The notes beneath the pieces are model-generated. The model was not told where the DNA came from and ran no database searches. It saw only the letters and a program-made list of their open reading frames with translations. 13,516 nt of DNA from Rhodanobacteraceae bacterium. Its GTDB lineage: Bacteria > Pseudomonadota > Gammaproteobacteria > Xanthomonadales > Rhodanobacteraceae. The DNA lies in NCBI GenBank assembly GCA_012270595.1, contig JAAXIA010000165.1, positions 1-13,516 on the forward strand, in the 5' to 3' direction. Below, piece by piece: positions 6,370 through 13,516 of this stretch. Every line of letters begins with the position of its first letter. The stretch's first letter is position 1. The position numbers and the translations under genes are program-made.

Positions 6370-7839
6370 GTGACTTCAGTTTCTCTACCGGTTGATCCAT
6401 TTGACCTGGTTATCTTTGGTGGTACTGGCGATTTGGCCGTGCGCAAGCTGCTGCCAGTTTTGTTCAAGCGTTTTGTGGACGGGCAAATCCGTCCAGCTAG
6501 TCGTATCATTGGTGTGGCTCGCGTTGTGCTCGATGAGGATGGTTACCGCCGCCTGGTGCGCGATGCGCTGGGCGAGATGGCTGCGGCGTTCGCGCAGCAG
6601 TGCGAGGCGTTTCTGGCACTGATGGCCTATCATCCTCTAGATGTACGCAAGGATGATGGTTGGGACCGCTTTACCAGCTTTGTTAATGAACGACCGAACA
6701 ATATTCGGGTTTTTTATCTGTCCACCTCGCCGGGGCTGTTTATCGACATTTGCCAGCGCCTTGGTGAATGTCGTCTGAATCATGGGACAGCGCGTGTCGT
6801 GCTGGAAAAGCCACTTGGTCGTGATCTTACTGGTGCTAGTGAAATTAACGATGCGGTAGGCCGTGTATTTGCCGAATCACAGATTTATCGTATCGATCAT
6901 TATCTGGGCAAGGAAACCGTGCAGAACCTGCTGGTGCTGCGTTTTGGCAATGCCCTGTTTGAGCCATTGTGGAGCACCGCGCACATCGATCATGTGCAAA
7001 TTACCGTTGCCGAAACCTTGGGGCTAGGTCGTCGTGCTGATTATTACGACCGTTATGGTGCCTTGCGTGACATGGTGCAAAACCACCTGTTACAGCTTTT
7101 ATGCATGGTGACGATGGAGCCACCATCTTCACTTCTTCCTGATGCCGTGCGTGATGAAAAACTCAAGGTGTTGCGCGCGCTTAGCCCCATCGATGCGAGC
7201 AATGCCGCCCGGCTTACTGTGCGCGGCCAATACCGGGCTGGTATTTCTGAAGGTCAGAGTGTGCCGGGCTATTTAGATGAGCTGAAAGACGGTCGGTCCA
7301 GTACAGAGACCTTTGTGGCGCTGAAAATCGAGGTTGGCAACTGGCGTTGGGCTGGGGTGCCATTTTATTTGCGCACTGGTAAACGTTTGCCCGAAAAAGT
7401 GTCAGAAATCGTTGTGGCATTCAAGCCGGTGCGGCATTCCGTCTTTGCGCGCGGCAGCGGCATGCCGCTGCAAAATAAGCTGGTACTGCGTTTGCAGCCT
7501 GATGAAGGGGTGAAATTATGGCTCACCATTAAAGACCCCGGTCCGGGTGGATTGCGTCTGCGTCACGTGCCGCTGGATATGAGTTTTGTCGAGGCCTTTG
7601 GTGTCCAGCAACCCGACGCCTACGAGCGGCTTATTCTGGACGTGGTGCGGGGTAATCCCACGCTTTTTATGCGTCGTGACGAAGTGGAAGCGGCGTGGCG
7701 CTGGACCGATCCTATCTTAGATGCATGGGAAAGCAGTAACGAAGCACCACGCCCTTACGCAGCCGGTAGCTGGGGACCCAGCGCCGCCGTGGCACTTATC
7801 GAGCGTGATGGTCACACCTGGAACGAGGGCAACGATTGA
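6370..7839 (+). CDS. zwf: Glucose-6-phosphate 1-dehydrogenase Zwf
   Basis: Zwf oxidises glucose-6-phosphate to 6-phosphogluconolactone, producing NADPH or NADH, and feeds both the Entner-Doudoroff and oxidative pentose phosphate routes. The 489-residue product has normal length. The N-terminal Rossmann motif is GGTGDLA (17-23), the substrate-binding and active-site motif is RIDHYLGKE (174-182) with His177, and VLEKPLGRD sits before it as expected. The conserved FYLRTGKRL and [17 protein letters not shown] stretches are also present. The start is GTG at 6370, with a GGGG ribosome site 7 nt upstream; [14 protein letters not shown] follows at the usual distance. Its TGA overlaps the ATG of pgl by one base, so the two are translationally coupled. 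Confidence 0.96.
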   Translation: MTSVSLPVDPFDLVIFGGTGDLAVRKLLPVLFKRFVDGQIRPASRIIGVARVVLDEDGYRRLVRDALGEMAAAFAQQCEAFLALMAYHPLDVRKDDGWDRFTSFVNERPNNIRVFYLSTSPGLFIDICQRLGECRLNHGTARVVLEKPLGRDLTGASEINDAVGRVFAESQIYRIDHYLGKETVQNLLVLRFGNALFEPLWSTAHIDHVQITVAETLGLGRRADYYDRYGALRDMVQNHLLQLLCMVTMEPPSSLLPDAVRDEKLKVLRALSPIDASNAARLTVRGQYRAGISEGQSVPGYLDELKDGRSSTETFVALKIEVGNWRWAGVPFYLRTGKRLPEKVSEIVVAFKPVRHSVFARGSGMPLQNKLVLRLQPDEGVKLWLTIKDPGPGGLRLRHVPLDMSFVEAFGVQQPDAYERLILDVVRGNPTLFMRRDEVEAAWRWTDPILDAWESSNEAPRPYAAGSWGPSAAVALIERDGHTWNEGND

Positions 7840-8528
7840 TGCCTGAGAGACTGCATTGTTATACCGATTCTGAGGCATTGGCGGCAGCGCTGGCCACGGA
7901 GGTTGCCGTCGGGCTTCGCGCAGCCATCGCGGCTCGTGGCATGGCTGTGCTGGCAGTTTCTGGTGGAAAAACTCCGGTCCGTTTTTTTTCGCGCCTGGCG
8001 CAGGAAATACTCGATTGGTCGAAGCTGCGCGTCACTCTGGTGGATGAACGCTGGGTAGCACAAGACAGCGATCGCTCCAATGCACGTCTGGTCAAATCAC
8101 ACCTGTTACAGCACGCCGCGGCGGCAGCGGTTTTCGTGCCTTTGCATATGGATGCACCGACGCCTGACTTGGTTATGGATAACCTGCGTGCGCGCCTGGC
8201 TAACTTGCTCACCCGCTTCGATGTTACCGTGCTGGGCATGGGCAAGGACGGTCATACAGCCTCGTTTTTCCCTGCAGGTGACCATCTCGCCGCGGCACTG
8301 GACATGCAGGGTAGTGCGCGTGTTGTGTCGATGCGCGCTCCTGGTGCGGATGAACCCCGGGTGACCTTTACCCTTCCGGTGCTACAGGCCAGTCGTGCGC
8401 TTTATCTGCATATTGAGGGTGAAGCCAAGCGCTTGGTATGGAAGACAGCGCAGGAAGACGACAGCATGCTGCCCATTGCCGCCTTGCGGCGTGTGGCACC
8501 GCAACTCGAGGTATTTTGGTGCCCGTGA
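7839..8528 (+). CDS. pgl: 6-phosphogluconolactonase Pgl (DevB/SOL family)
   Basis: Pgl hydrolyses 6-phosphogluconolactone to 6-phosphogluconate, the step between Zwf and Edd. The 229-residue product shows SGGKTP (41-46), DERWV (69-73) and GMGKDGHTASFFP (133-145), the signature of the DevB-type family. I chose ATG 7839, which overlaps the zwf stop in TGATG; a TTG one codon earlier is possible but less likely. Length matches the family. After it, 142 bp lead to edd, the only sizeable gap in the cluster except the one before zwf. Confidence 0.95.
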   Translation: MPERLHCYTDSEALAAALATEVAVGLRAAIAARGMAVLAVSGGKTPVRFFSRLAQEILDWSKLRVTLVDERWVAQDSDRSNARLVKSHLLQHAAAAAVFVPLHMDAPTPDLVMDNLRARLANLLTRFDVTVLGMGKDGHTASFFPAGDHLAAALDMQGSARVVSMRAPGADEPRVTFTLPVLQASRALYLHIEGEAKRLVWKTAQEDDSMLPIAALRRVAPQLEVFWCP

Positions 8529-8670
8529 AGCGGACGAGGCCATCCCCGCACCCAGAAGCAGAAGCAATAGTGTGCAAACAGGTGTTACGAACTGCCATGC
8601 TTCACGCCAAAGTTTCCATTTTTAGCTGCCGCCAGTACCGTCATGCAGTCTATGCGGTCGGGAGCCTGTC
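8529..8670 (+). other. 142-bp gap between pgl and edd, no gene seen
   Basis: Short overlapping reading frames cross this gap but none has a family-like product or a convincing ribosome site. It ends with GGGAG at about 8660-8664, a good ribosome binding site for edd. A secondary promoter for edd-eda could sit here; I see no clear -35/-10 pair and no strong hairpin. Confidence 0.4.
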
Positions 8671-10518
8671 ATGAATGTCTTAAACCCGGTTATCGCCGAA
8701 GTCACTCAGCGTGTCATCAAGCGCAGTCATCATCATCGCACGGCCTATCTTGCTCGCATTGACGAAGCGTGTAGCCACGGTGTATACCGGCATCGCTTGG
8801 GTTGTAGCAATCTGGCGCATGCTTTTGCTGCCAGCAATGTGATTGATAAAACGGTATTACGCGGCAACGTGACGCCAAATATCGGTATTGTCACGGCTTA
8901 CAACGACATGCTTTCGGCGCATCAGCCCTACGCATCCTATCCGCAACAGATCCGTGAGGCCGCGCGCCTTGTCGGAGCAGTTGCCCAGGTTGCTGGCGGG
9001 GTACCGGCGATGTGCGATGGTATTACCCAGGGCCGTAGCGGCATGGAACTGTCGCTGTTTTCGCGTGAAGTGATTGCGTTGGCCAGTGCGGTGGCACTAT
9101 CACACGATACCTACGATGCAGTTCTGATGCTCGGGATTTGCGACAAGATAGTACCGGGGCTACTCATCGCGGCACTTAGTTTTGGTCACCTTCCTACTAT
9201 TTTTGTGCCGTCTGGACCGATGCCCAGTGGTCTTCCCAATGACAGCAAGGCCAAGGTGCGGCAACGTTATGCCGAGGGTAAGGCTACCCGCGAGCAGTTG
9301 CTTGACGCCGAGGCAGGTGCCTACCATGCACCGGGTACTTGTAACTTCTATGGTACAGCCAATTCTAACCAGATGCTGATGGAAATGATGGGGCTGCATC
9401 TGCCCGGTGCCAGCTTTGTTCAACCCAACACGCCATTGCGCGAAGCCCTGACCAGGGCGGCAGTTTACCGTGCTGTGGCGATGACGGCGCTGGGTCAGGA
9501 GTTCATGCCGATTGGGCGGATGATCGACGAACGCAGCATCGTCAACGGTGTTATTGGCTTGCACGCCACCGGTGGTTCTACTAATCACTTGATGCATCTG
9601 GTGGCCATGGCGCATGCGGGAGGGATCTGTCTCACCCTGGATGATTTTGACGCGCTATCGCGGGTGGTTCCACTGCTGGCCCGGGTGTACCCCAATGGCC
9701 ATGCTGACGTGAACGACTTCCACCAGGCCGGTGGTATGCCATTTTTGATCGGCACCCTGCTCGACGCGGGCTTGCTGCATGGTGAGGTGCATACCGTGTG
9801 GGGGAAGGGGATGAGTGCCTATCGCGTTATGCCTTCGCTTGGTGCCGATGGCAAGTTGGTGTGGAACGAGTTTAATACCAGCAGCAATCGCGAGGTATTG
9901 CGTCCGGTTGACGATCCTTTCCGTGCGGATGGCGGTCTGCGCGTGCTTAAGGGTAACCTTGGCACCGCGGTTATCAAAGTTTCTTCCATACCGGCTGGCC
10001 GTATGGTGGTCGAGGCACCGGCGATCATATTCCATGAACAGGAGGCGCTACAGAGCGCCTTTGAGCGTGGAGAACTGGAACGCGATTTTGTGGCCGTGGT
10101 GCGCTTCCAGGGACCCAAGGCTGTCGGTATGCCCGAATTACACAAGTTGACACCCGTGCTCGGTGTATTGCAGGCACGTGGTTATCGGGTCGCTTTGGTT
10201 ACCGATGGGCGTATGTCTGGCGCTTCTGGCAAGGTACCGGCGGCTATTCATGTGACGCCAGAAGCCATTGATGCTGGCCCACTGGGAAAACTGCGCGACG
10301 GCGACCTCATCCGCCTTGACGCCATGGCGGGCAGTCTGGAAGCCAAGGTTGATGCAGGTACATGGGCTGCGCGCGATCAGGTGCATGTGGATCTTTCCAG
10401 GCATCATGTCGGGATGGGACGCGAATTGTTTGCCTGTCTGCGCAATGCGGTAGGCTCGGCGAAAACTGGGGCCACTATCTTTGGTAAGCATGATCGTCAC
10501 CATGCTGCCGAAGACTGA
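8671..10518 (+). CDS. edd: 6-phosphogluconate dehydratase Edd
   Basis: Edd dehydrates 6-phosphogluconate to 2-keto-3-deoxy-6-phosphogluconate (KDPG), the first step specific to the Entner-Doudoroff pathway. The 615-residue product belongs to the IlvD/Edd family and is close to the usual Edd length of about 600. The three cysteines expected to hold the iron-sulfur cluster are visible: Cys115 in AMCDGITQG, Cys157 in LGICDKIVPG, and Cys224 in GTCNFYGTANSNQ. YNDMLSAHQPY (from Tyr77), HATGGSTNHLMHL and VTDGRMSGASGK are further family motifs. HAPGTCNFYGTANSNQ favours Edd over dihydroxyacid dehydratase, as does the eda neighbour. GGGAG precedes the ATG. The enzyme is cytoplasmic and probably oxygen-sensitive through its cluster. 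Confidence 0.96.
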   Translation: MNVLNPVIAEVTQRVIKRSHHHRTAYLARIDEACSHGVYRHRLGCSNLAHAFAASNVIDKTVLRGNVTPNIGIVTAYNDMLSAHQPYASYPQQIREAARLVGAVAQVAGGVPAMCDGITQGRSGMELSLFSREVIALASAVALSHDTYDAVLMLGICDKIVPGLLIAALSFGHLPTIFVPSGPMPSGLPNDSKAKVRQRYAEGKATREQLLDAEAGAYHAPGTCNFYGTANSNQMLMEMMGLHLPGASFVQPNTPLREALTRAAVYRAVAMTALGQEFMPIGRMIDERSIVNGVIGLHATGGSTNHLMHLVAMAHAGGICLTLDDFDALSRVVPLLARVYPNGHADVNDFHQAGGMPFLIGTLLDAGLLHGEVHTVWGKGMSAYRVMPSLGADGKLVWNEFNTSSNREVLRPVDDPFRADGGLRVLKGNLGTAVIKVSSIPAGRMVVEAPAIIFHEQEALQSAFERGELERDFVAVVRFQGPKAVGMPELHKLTPVLGVLQARGYRVALVTDGRMSGASGKVPAAIHVTPEAIDAGPLGKLRDGDLIRLDAMAGSLEAKVDAGTWAARDQVHVDLSRHHVGMGRELFACLRNAVGSAKTGATIFGKHDRHHAAED

Positions 10519-10548
10519 GCCTGTTTTCTGATTTTTTTTATCCTTAAT

Positions 10549-11250
10549 ATGGTCCTTTCCATGTTCTCAAATGAAGTCAAACAACAGCAGATGGCTGATA
10601 TTTTGGCACTTTCTCCAGTGTTGCCGGTGGTGGTTATTCATGAACTTTCCCATGCCGTGCCGGTGGCGCGCGCCCTGGTTGCTGGCGGCATCACCAGTAT
10701 CGAGGTGACTTTGCGTACGCCAGTAGCGCTGGAAGCTATTCAGGCCATCACGGCCGAGGTGGACAACATGGTGGTTGGTGCCGGCACGGTGCGCGATGGT
10801 GATCAACTACGCGCCGCACATGCTGCCGGCGCGCGTTTTGCCGTTTCGCCTGGTGCTTCGCCCAGCTTGCTCGGGGCAGCGTCGCTGGGTGAGCTACCTT
10901 TGCTGCCCGGGGTGGCGACGGCAGGTGAGGTGATGCATCTATACGAACGCGGCTACCGGTATATGAAACTCTTTCCAGCCGTGCCGCTTGGTGGGCAAAA
11001 GCTGCTCGCGGCTTGGGCCAGTCCATTGCCGCAGGTCCAGTTTTGCCCTACCGGTGGCATTACCCCTGATAACGCAGTGGATTTTCTGGCGCTGCCCAAC
11101 GTCAAATGTGTGGGTGGTTCCTGGCTTATCCCGAAAGAAAAGCTCTATGCCGGTGACTGGTCTGGTATGGAACAGCTGGCGCGTGAGGCAGCAGCACTGA
11201 GACGTGCGCAGGAACATCATTCCCTCAAGGTCCAGGGAGAGGGCGATTGA
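10549..11250 (+). CDS. eda: KDPG aldolase Eda (2-dehydro-3-deoxy-phosphogluconate aldolase)
   Basis: Eda splits KDPG into pyruvate and glyceraldehyde-3-phosphate, ending the Entner-Doudoroff route. The 233-residue product has the class I aldolase barrel motifs: IEVTLRT with catalytic Glu52, the GAGTV and FAVSPG strands, YMKLFPA with Schiff-base Lys140, and the phosphate-binding CPTGGI and VGGSWL segments near the C-terminus. Length is slightly above the usual 205-215 because of a tail after the barrel. The start could be ATG 10549 or ATG 10561; neither has a strong ribosome site (the 30-bp gap after edd is T-rich), and the choice changes only four residues. It is the last gene of the cluster and converges on the gene at 11468-11935. 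Confidence 0.95.
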   Translation: MVLSMFSNEVKQQQMADILALSPVLPVVVIHELSHAVPVARALVAGGITSIEVTLRTPVALEAIQAITAEVDNMVVGAGTVRDGDQLRAAHAAGARFAVSPGASPSLLGAASLGELPLLPGVATAGEVMHLYERGYRYMKLFPAVPLGGQKLLAAWASPLPQVQFCPTGGITPDNAVDFLALPNVKCVGGSWLIPKEKLYAGDWSGMEQLAREAAALRRAQEHHSLKVQGEGD

Positions 11251-11275
11251 TTCACATAGGTGCCCAAGCTATCCT

Positions 11276-11292
11276 GCCAGTTTATAACTGGC
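11276..11292. repeat. 7-bp perfect hairpin after eda
   Basis: GCCAGTT (11276-11282) and AACTGGC (11286-11292) are exact reverse complements with a 3-nt loop, 25 bp after the eda stop. No T-run follows in either direction, so it is not a standard intrinsic terminator, though it may protect the 3' end of the eda message. Confidence 0.6.
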
Positions 11293-11322
11293 CACAGACC
11301 CATGGTAGCAGGGCAGGGGCGG

Positions 11323-11350
11323 GTGCTGTGCGGTGATCCAAGCACAGCAC
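11323..11350. repeat. 9-bp perfect hairpin in the eda-downstream region
   Basis: GTGCTGTGC (11323-11331) and GCACAGCAC (11342-11350) are exact reverse complements separated by 10 nt. It is GC-rich and symmetric, so it would form on either strand. Without a U-tract it is more likely a processing or stability element, a protein-binding palindrome, or part of a structured RNA than a classical terminator. Confidence 0.65.
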
Positions 11351-11357
11351 GGTAACC

Positions 11358-11371
11358 ACTCATGCGTGAGT
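11358..11371. repeat. 5-bp hairpin with TGCG loop
   Basis: ACTCA (11358-11362) and TGAGT (11367-11371) pair around a TGCG tetraloop, followed by the AT-rich ATTTACTTAAA. In the plus direction this is the nearest thing to a terminator for eda, but the stem is short and the tail is not a pure T-run. Confidence 0.4.
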
Positions 11372-11467
11372 ATTTACTTAAACAAGAAAGGCACCCACCA
11401 AGTTACGGTCAGTCAAGTCATGGTCTGCCAACCATAGCTCGGTGGATTTTTCTATGCACTTCGGCAT

Positions 11468-11935
11468 TCAGCCGTCACACTTAAGCCATTGTCTGCCTAA
11501 AATCCTTTCGCCTATGGTAGGTGTGGGTACATATTTATTTAAATATGAGGAATAAACCATGGCTTGAACTGCTGCGTAGTAAGTACCGGAACCCTTGTAA
11601 CAATTTAGATAGAATCGTTCATCCTTCTTTATAAGTAGGCCTGTTGGAAATTGCTCGCGGCGGAATAAATGAGAGAACACTGGGTTATCAAAAAAACCTT
11701 TAACATACGCATAAAAACGCAATCTTATTGCACCTATATGACGACCTTGATAAGAACAACGGAGTGAATGAATATCGGCTTCCCAAAACTTGTCATGATC
11801 ACTTTTGAAACTGATACTTCCAACAGCGCATGAAGTCGTTGGATAGCTGGCTTGTGCAGAAACGGTCCTGGCTTCCGCAGAAACGGTCAAGATGAAAAAA
11901 CATTGAATTGAGAGAAATAAAAAAAAACTTTTCAT
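11468..11935 (-). CDS. Unrecognised small secreted protein with four mature cysteines
   Basis: I do not recognise a family. The 155-residue product from ATG 11935 starts with a clear signal peptide: Lys2, hydrophobic core about 4-18, likely cleavage near VSA-EA at 18-22. The mature part has four cysteines (36, 60, 112, 153), an even number that suits two disulfides in the periplasm or outside, and is rich in Tyr, Phe and basic residues. The DNA is visibly more AT-rich than all neighbours, suggesting recent acquisition or weak constraint. An ATG at 11980 is in frame and lies 14 bp after the ybeY stop with GGAAAG before it, so translation may start there, but this would place 15 residues before the signal sequence. 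It could be read through from phoH-ybeY. Function unknown. Confidence 0.7.
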   Translation of the reverse strand: MKSFFLFLSIQCFFILTVSAEARTVSAQASYPTTSCAVGSISFKSDHDKFWEADIHSLRCSYQGRHIGAIRLRFYAYVKGFFDNPVFSHLFRREQFPTGLLIKKDERFYLNCYKGSGTYYAAVQAMVYSSYLNKYVPTPTIGERILGRQWLKCDG

Positions 11936-11994
11936 AGCAGAAACAGGAGGATAACTCCCTGAGTTGGACACAGGGTCCATTATACAGACTTTCC

Positions 11995-12531
11995 TCAGCT
12001 AAGATAGGGGTTGGTGATGCTAAGATCGGCCAGAATACGGATTTCCAGTGCTTCCATGGTCTTGGCTTGGCTGTCCTCGATATGGTCGTAGCCAAGCAGG
12101 TGCAAGGTGCCATGCACGGTGAGGTGTGCCCAGTGTGCGCGTTCAGGCTTGCCTTGCGCAGCGGCCTCGCTGGCAACCACGGGGGCGCATAACACCAGGT
12201 CGCCGATGAGTGGCAGCTTTGGGCCCGGTGAGGCTTCGATCGCAAAGGAGAGCACATTGGTGGCCTTGTTCTTACTGCGGTAATTGTGGTTGAAAGTGCG
12301 GCCCTCTTCCATGGCGACAATGCGGATACATAGTTCGCTTGCGCGGCGGCGTTTTACTCCGCGCAGGGTAGCTTCTACCCATTGACGAAAACTGGGTGGA
12401 GCGGGGATACCGCGACGTGGCAAGGCGTAGCCCACATGCAGTGTCAACCTGGGATGATGCCCGTGACGTGGTGGGTGGTGGATTTTCTGAGGGTGGCAGG
12501 GTGTTTTTGCCGGGCTGCACGCTTGGTTCAT
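11995..12531 (-). CDS. ybeY: Endoribonuclease YbeY (rRNA maturation factor)
   Basis: YbeY is a zinc-dependent endoribonuclease involved in 16S rRNA 3'-end maturation and 70S ribosome quality control. The 178-residue product carries the zinc-binding signature HGTLHLLGYDH (140-150; His140, His144, His150), the conserved NYRSKNKATNVLSF segment (83-96) with Arg85, and GDLVLC (110-115). The start ATG at 12531 overlaps the phoH stop as ATGA, showing tight coupling. The first 28 residues are unusual: six His, two Cys and six Pro before the normal YbeY core begins at LTLHVGYAL (29-37). A TTG at codon 29 is a possible alternative start but has no properly spaced ribosome site. The pairing with phoH is widely conserved. 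Confidence 0.93.
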   Translation of the reverse strand: MNQACSPAKTPCHPQKIHHPPRHGHHPRLTLHVGYALPRRGIPAPPSFRQWVEATLRGVKRRRASELCIRIVAMEEGRTFNHNYRSKNKATNVLSFAIEASPGPKLPLIGDLVLCAPVVASEAAAQGKPERAHWAHLTVHGTLHLLGYDHIEDSQAKTMEALEIRILADLSITNPYLS

Positions 12532-13516
12532 CGGTTATCCTCTTCTTTTTGTTCGAAAGCCTCATAGGCACGCACGATGCGAGCGACCAGGCGATGACGT
12601 ACCACATCACGTGGGGTGAAAAAGGTAAAACTGATATCTTCTACATCGTGCAGGACTTCCACCGCGTGGCGCAGGCCGGAGCGCACATGGCCTGGCAGAT
12701 CGACCTGGCTGGTGTCGCCGGTAATCACCGCTACAGAGCCGAAACCGATACGGGTAAGGAACATTTTCATCTGCTCAATGGTGGTATTTTGAGCTTCATC
12801 AAGAATCACATAGGAATCGTTCAGTGTACGGCCACGCATGTAGGCTAGTGGCGCGATTTCGATCACATTGCGCTCAATGAGCCGACTTACCTTCTCAAAG
12901 CCAAGCATTTCATAGAGTGCATCGTGCAGCGGGCGCAGGTAGGGGTCCACTTTTTGCGCCATCTCACCCGGTAGAAACCCTAGTTTTTCACCGGCTTCCA
13001 CTGCTGGACGCACTAATAACAGGCGTTGTACGCGGCCAGTGGCCAGCGCCTCCACCGCGCTGGCCACTGCCAGATAGGTTTTTCCGGTACCGGCAGGGCC
13101 AATCCCGAAGTTAATATCATGGTGAGTGATGGCGTTAAGATAACGCTGTTGATGGGCCCCACGGCCCTTGACGACGCCACGTTTGACACGGATCACCACC
13201 TCCTGTGGGGTATCTTGGGCGGTATTTTCAGTTTGTGCGCTCAGCGTATCCATGTTGGATTGGCTCAATTGCAGATGGAGTGTTGAGCTGTTTAAGATTT
13301 CATCGCTGCTGCTGGCGTAGAGTTTACGCAGCAACTTTTCGGTGGTGCGCGTGGCCTTTTCCTCACCGATGGCACGGAACAGGTGGCCGCGATGATCGAT
13401 CTCCACACCCAGGCGCAACTCAATTTGGCGTAAGTGTTCATCGAACGGGCCACATAGACTAGCGAGCCGGGTGTTGTCTTCCGGATTGAGAGTGAAATCA
13501 CGTTGCTGGAGATCGC
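12528..13516 (-). CDS. phoH: PhoH-like ATPase, partial (5' end beyond the window)
   Basis: PhoH/YbeZ-type proteins are cytoplasmic P-loop ATPases linked to RNA metabolism and found next to YbeY. The frame runs off the right edge of the window without a stop. The upstream codons read DLQQRDF, then NTRLASLCGPFDEHLRQIE, typical of the PhoH N-terminus, so the TTG at 13418 is not the real start. Visible motifs are Walker A GPAGTGKT (nt 13077-13100), VRPAVEAGEKLGFLPG, Walker B VILDEAQN (around 12789-12812), and ITGDTSQVDLP. About 329 codons are present, so only a few N-terminal residues should be missing. Its TGA overlaps the ATG of ybeY by 4 bp (ATGA). Confidence 0.94.
   Translation of the reverse strand, partial: DLQQRDFTLNPEDNTRLASLCGPFDEHLRQIELRLGVEIDHRGHLFRAIGEEKATRTTEKLLRKLYASSSDEILNSSTLHLQLSQSNMDTLSAQTENTAQDTPQEVVIRVKRGVVKGRGAHQQRYLNAITHHDINFGIGPAGTGKTYLAVASAVEALATGRVQRLLLVRPAVEAGEKLGFLPGEMAQKVDPYLRPLHDALYEMLGFEKVSRLIERNVIEIAPLAYMRGRTLNDSYVILDEAQNTTIEQMKMFLTRIGFGSVAVITGDTSQVDLPGHVRSGLRHAVEVLHDVEDISFTFFTPRDVVRHRLVARIVRAYEAFEQKEEDNR

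Larger units (their letters stand above)
11251..11467. other. Convergent intergenic region rich in perfect hairpins
   Basis: This 217-bp gap lies between two convergent genes. It holds hairpins at 11276-11292, 11323-11350, 11358-11371 and 11420-11435 (ATGGT/ACCAT, 5-bp stem). GGTGCC at 11259-11264 is also complementary to GGCACC at 11390-11395 and could close a branched fold of about 137 nt. None of the stems is followed by a clear U-tract on either strand. I see no convincing ORF. Confidence 0.45.

Noticed and set aside
9160..9615. A 151-codon minus-strand frame inside edd, and similar shadows inside hemH, pgl and eda
   Set aside because: All lie opposite or out of frame with strongly conserved enzymes and show no domain or signal of their own.
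11799..12320. A 173-codon minus-strand frame overlapping ybeY and the small secreted protein gene
   Set aside because: It is in a different frame of ybeY, lacks any family feature, and covers the YbeY zinc motif out of frame.
1..13516. CRISPR array, tRNA, rRNA or toxin-antitoxin pair
   Set aside because: No regularly spaced repeats of CRISPR type, no cloverleaf-like sequence and no adjacent pair of small genes of that kind were seen on either strand.

Overview
The window looks like a chromosomal stretch from a Gram-negative proteobacterium, most likely a betaproteobacterium. The reasons are the tatA-tatB-tatC-rsmE order, a TatA N-terminus of the MG-x-x-SIWHW type, the overlapping phoH-ybeY pair, and a full Entner-Doudoroff gene set beside a class I-type ferrochelatase. 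This assignment is an inference from protein style and gene order. Nothing in the window fixes a genus.

Layout. (1) Positions 1-1669 are accessory DNA. A pair of 24-bp imperfect terminal inverted repeats (86-109 and 1646-1669) encloses a 5' fragment of a type I restriction methyltransferase gene (hsdM) fused to the 3' half of an ISL3-family transposase gene. Both genes are broken. (2) Positions 1821-4888, minus strand, carry a SYLF/Ysc84 lipid-binding secreted protein, then tatA, tatB, tatC and the 16S rRNA methyltransferase rsmE. (3) Positions 5081-6205, plus strand, carry hemH (ferrochelatase), divergent from the SYLF gene. (4) Positions 6370-11250, plus strand, carry zwf, pgl, edd and eda, which convert glucose-6-phosphate to pyruvate and glyceraldehyde-3-phosphate. 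(5) Positions 11251-11467 are a convergent intergenic region with several perfect hairpins. (6) Positions 11468-13516, minus strand, carry phoH (cut by the window edge), ybeY overlapping it by 4 bp, and then a small unrecognised secreted four-cysteine protein that is visibly more AT-rich than its neighbours.

How the genes work together: the Tat proteins form one export machine. Zwf, Pgl, Edd and Eda are four consecutive enzymes of one pathway and are probably co-transcribed. YbeY and PhoH are a conserved RNA-metabolism pair. The rest of the window is ordinary housekeeping sequence. The parts most worth a second look are the chimeric hsdM/ISL3 element, the small AT-rich secreted protein and the hairpin-rich region next to it. 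I saw no CRISPR array, no tRNA or rRNA gene, and no clear undescribed multi-gene system.
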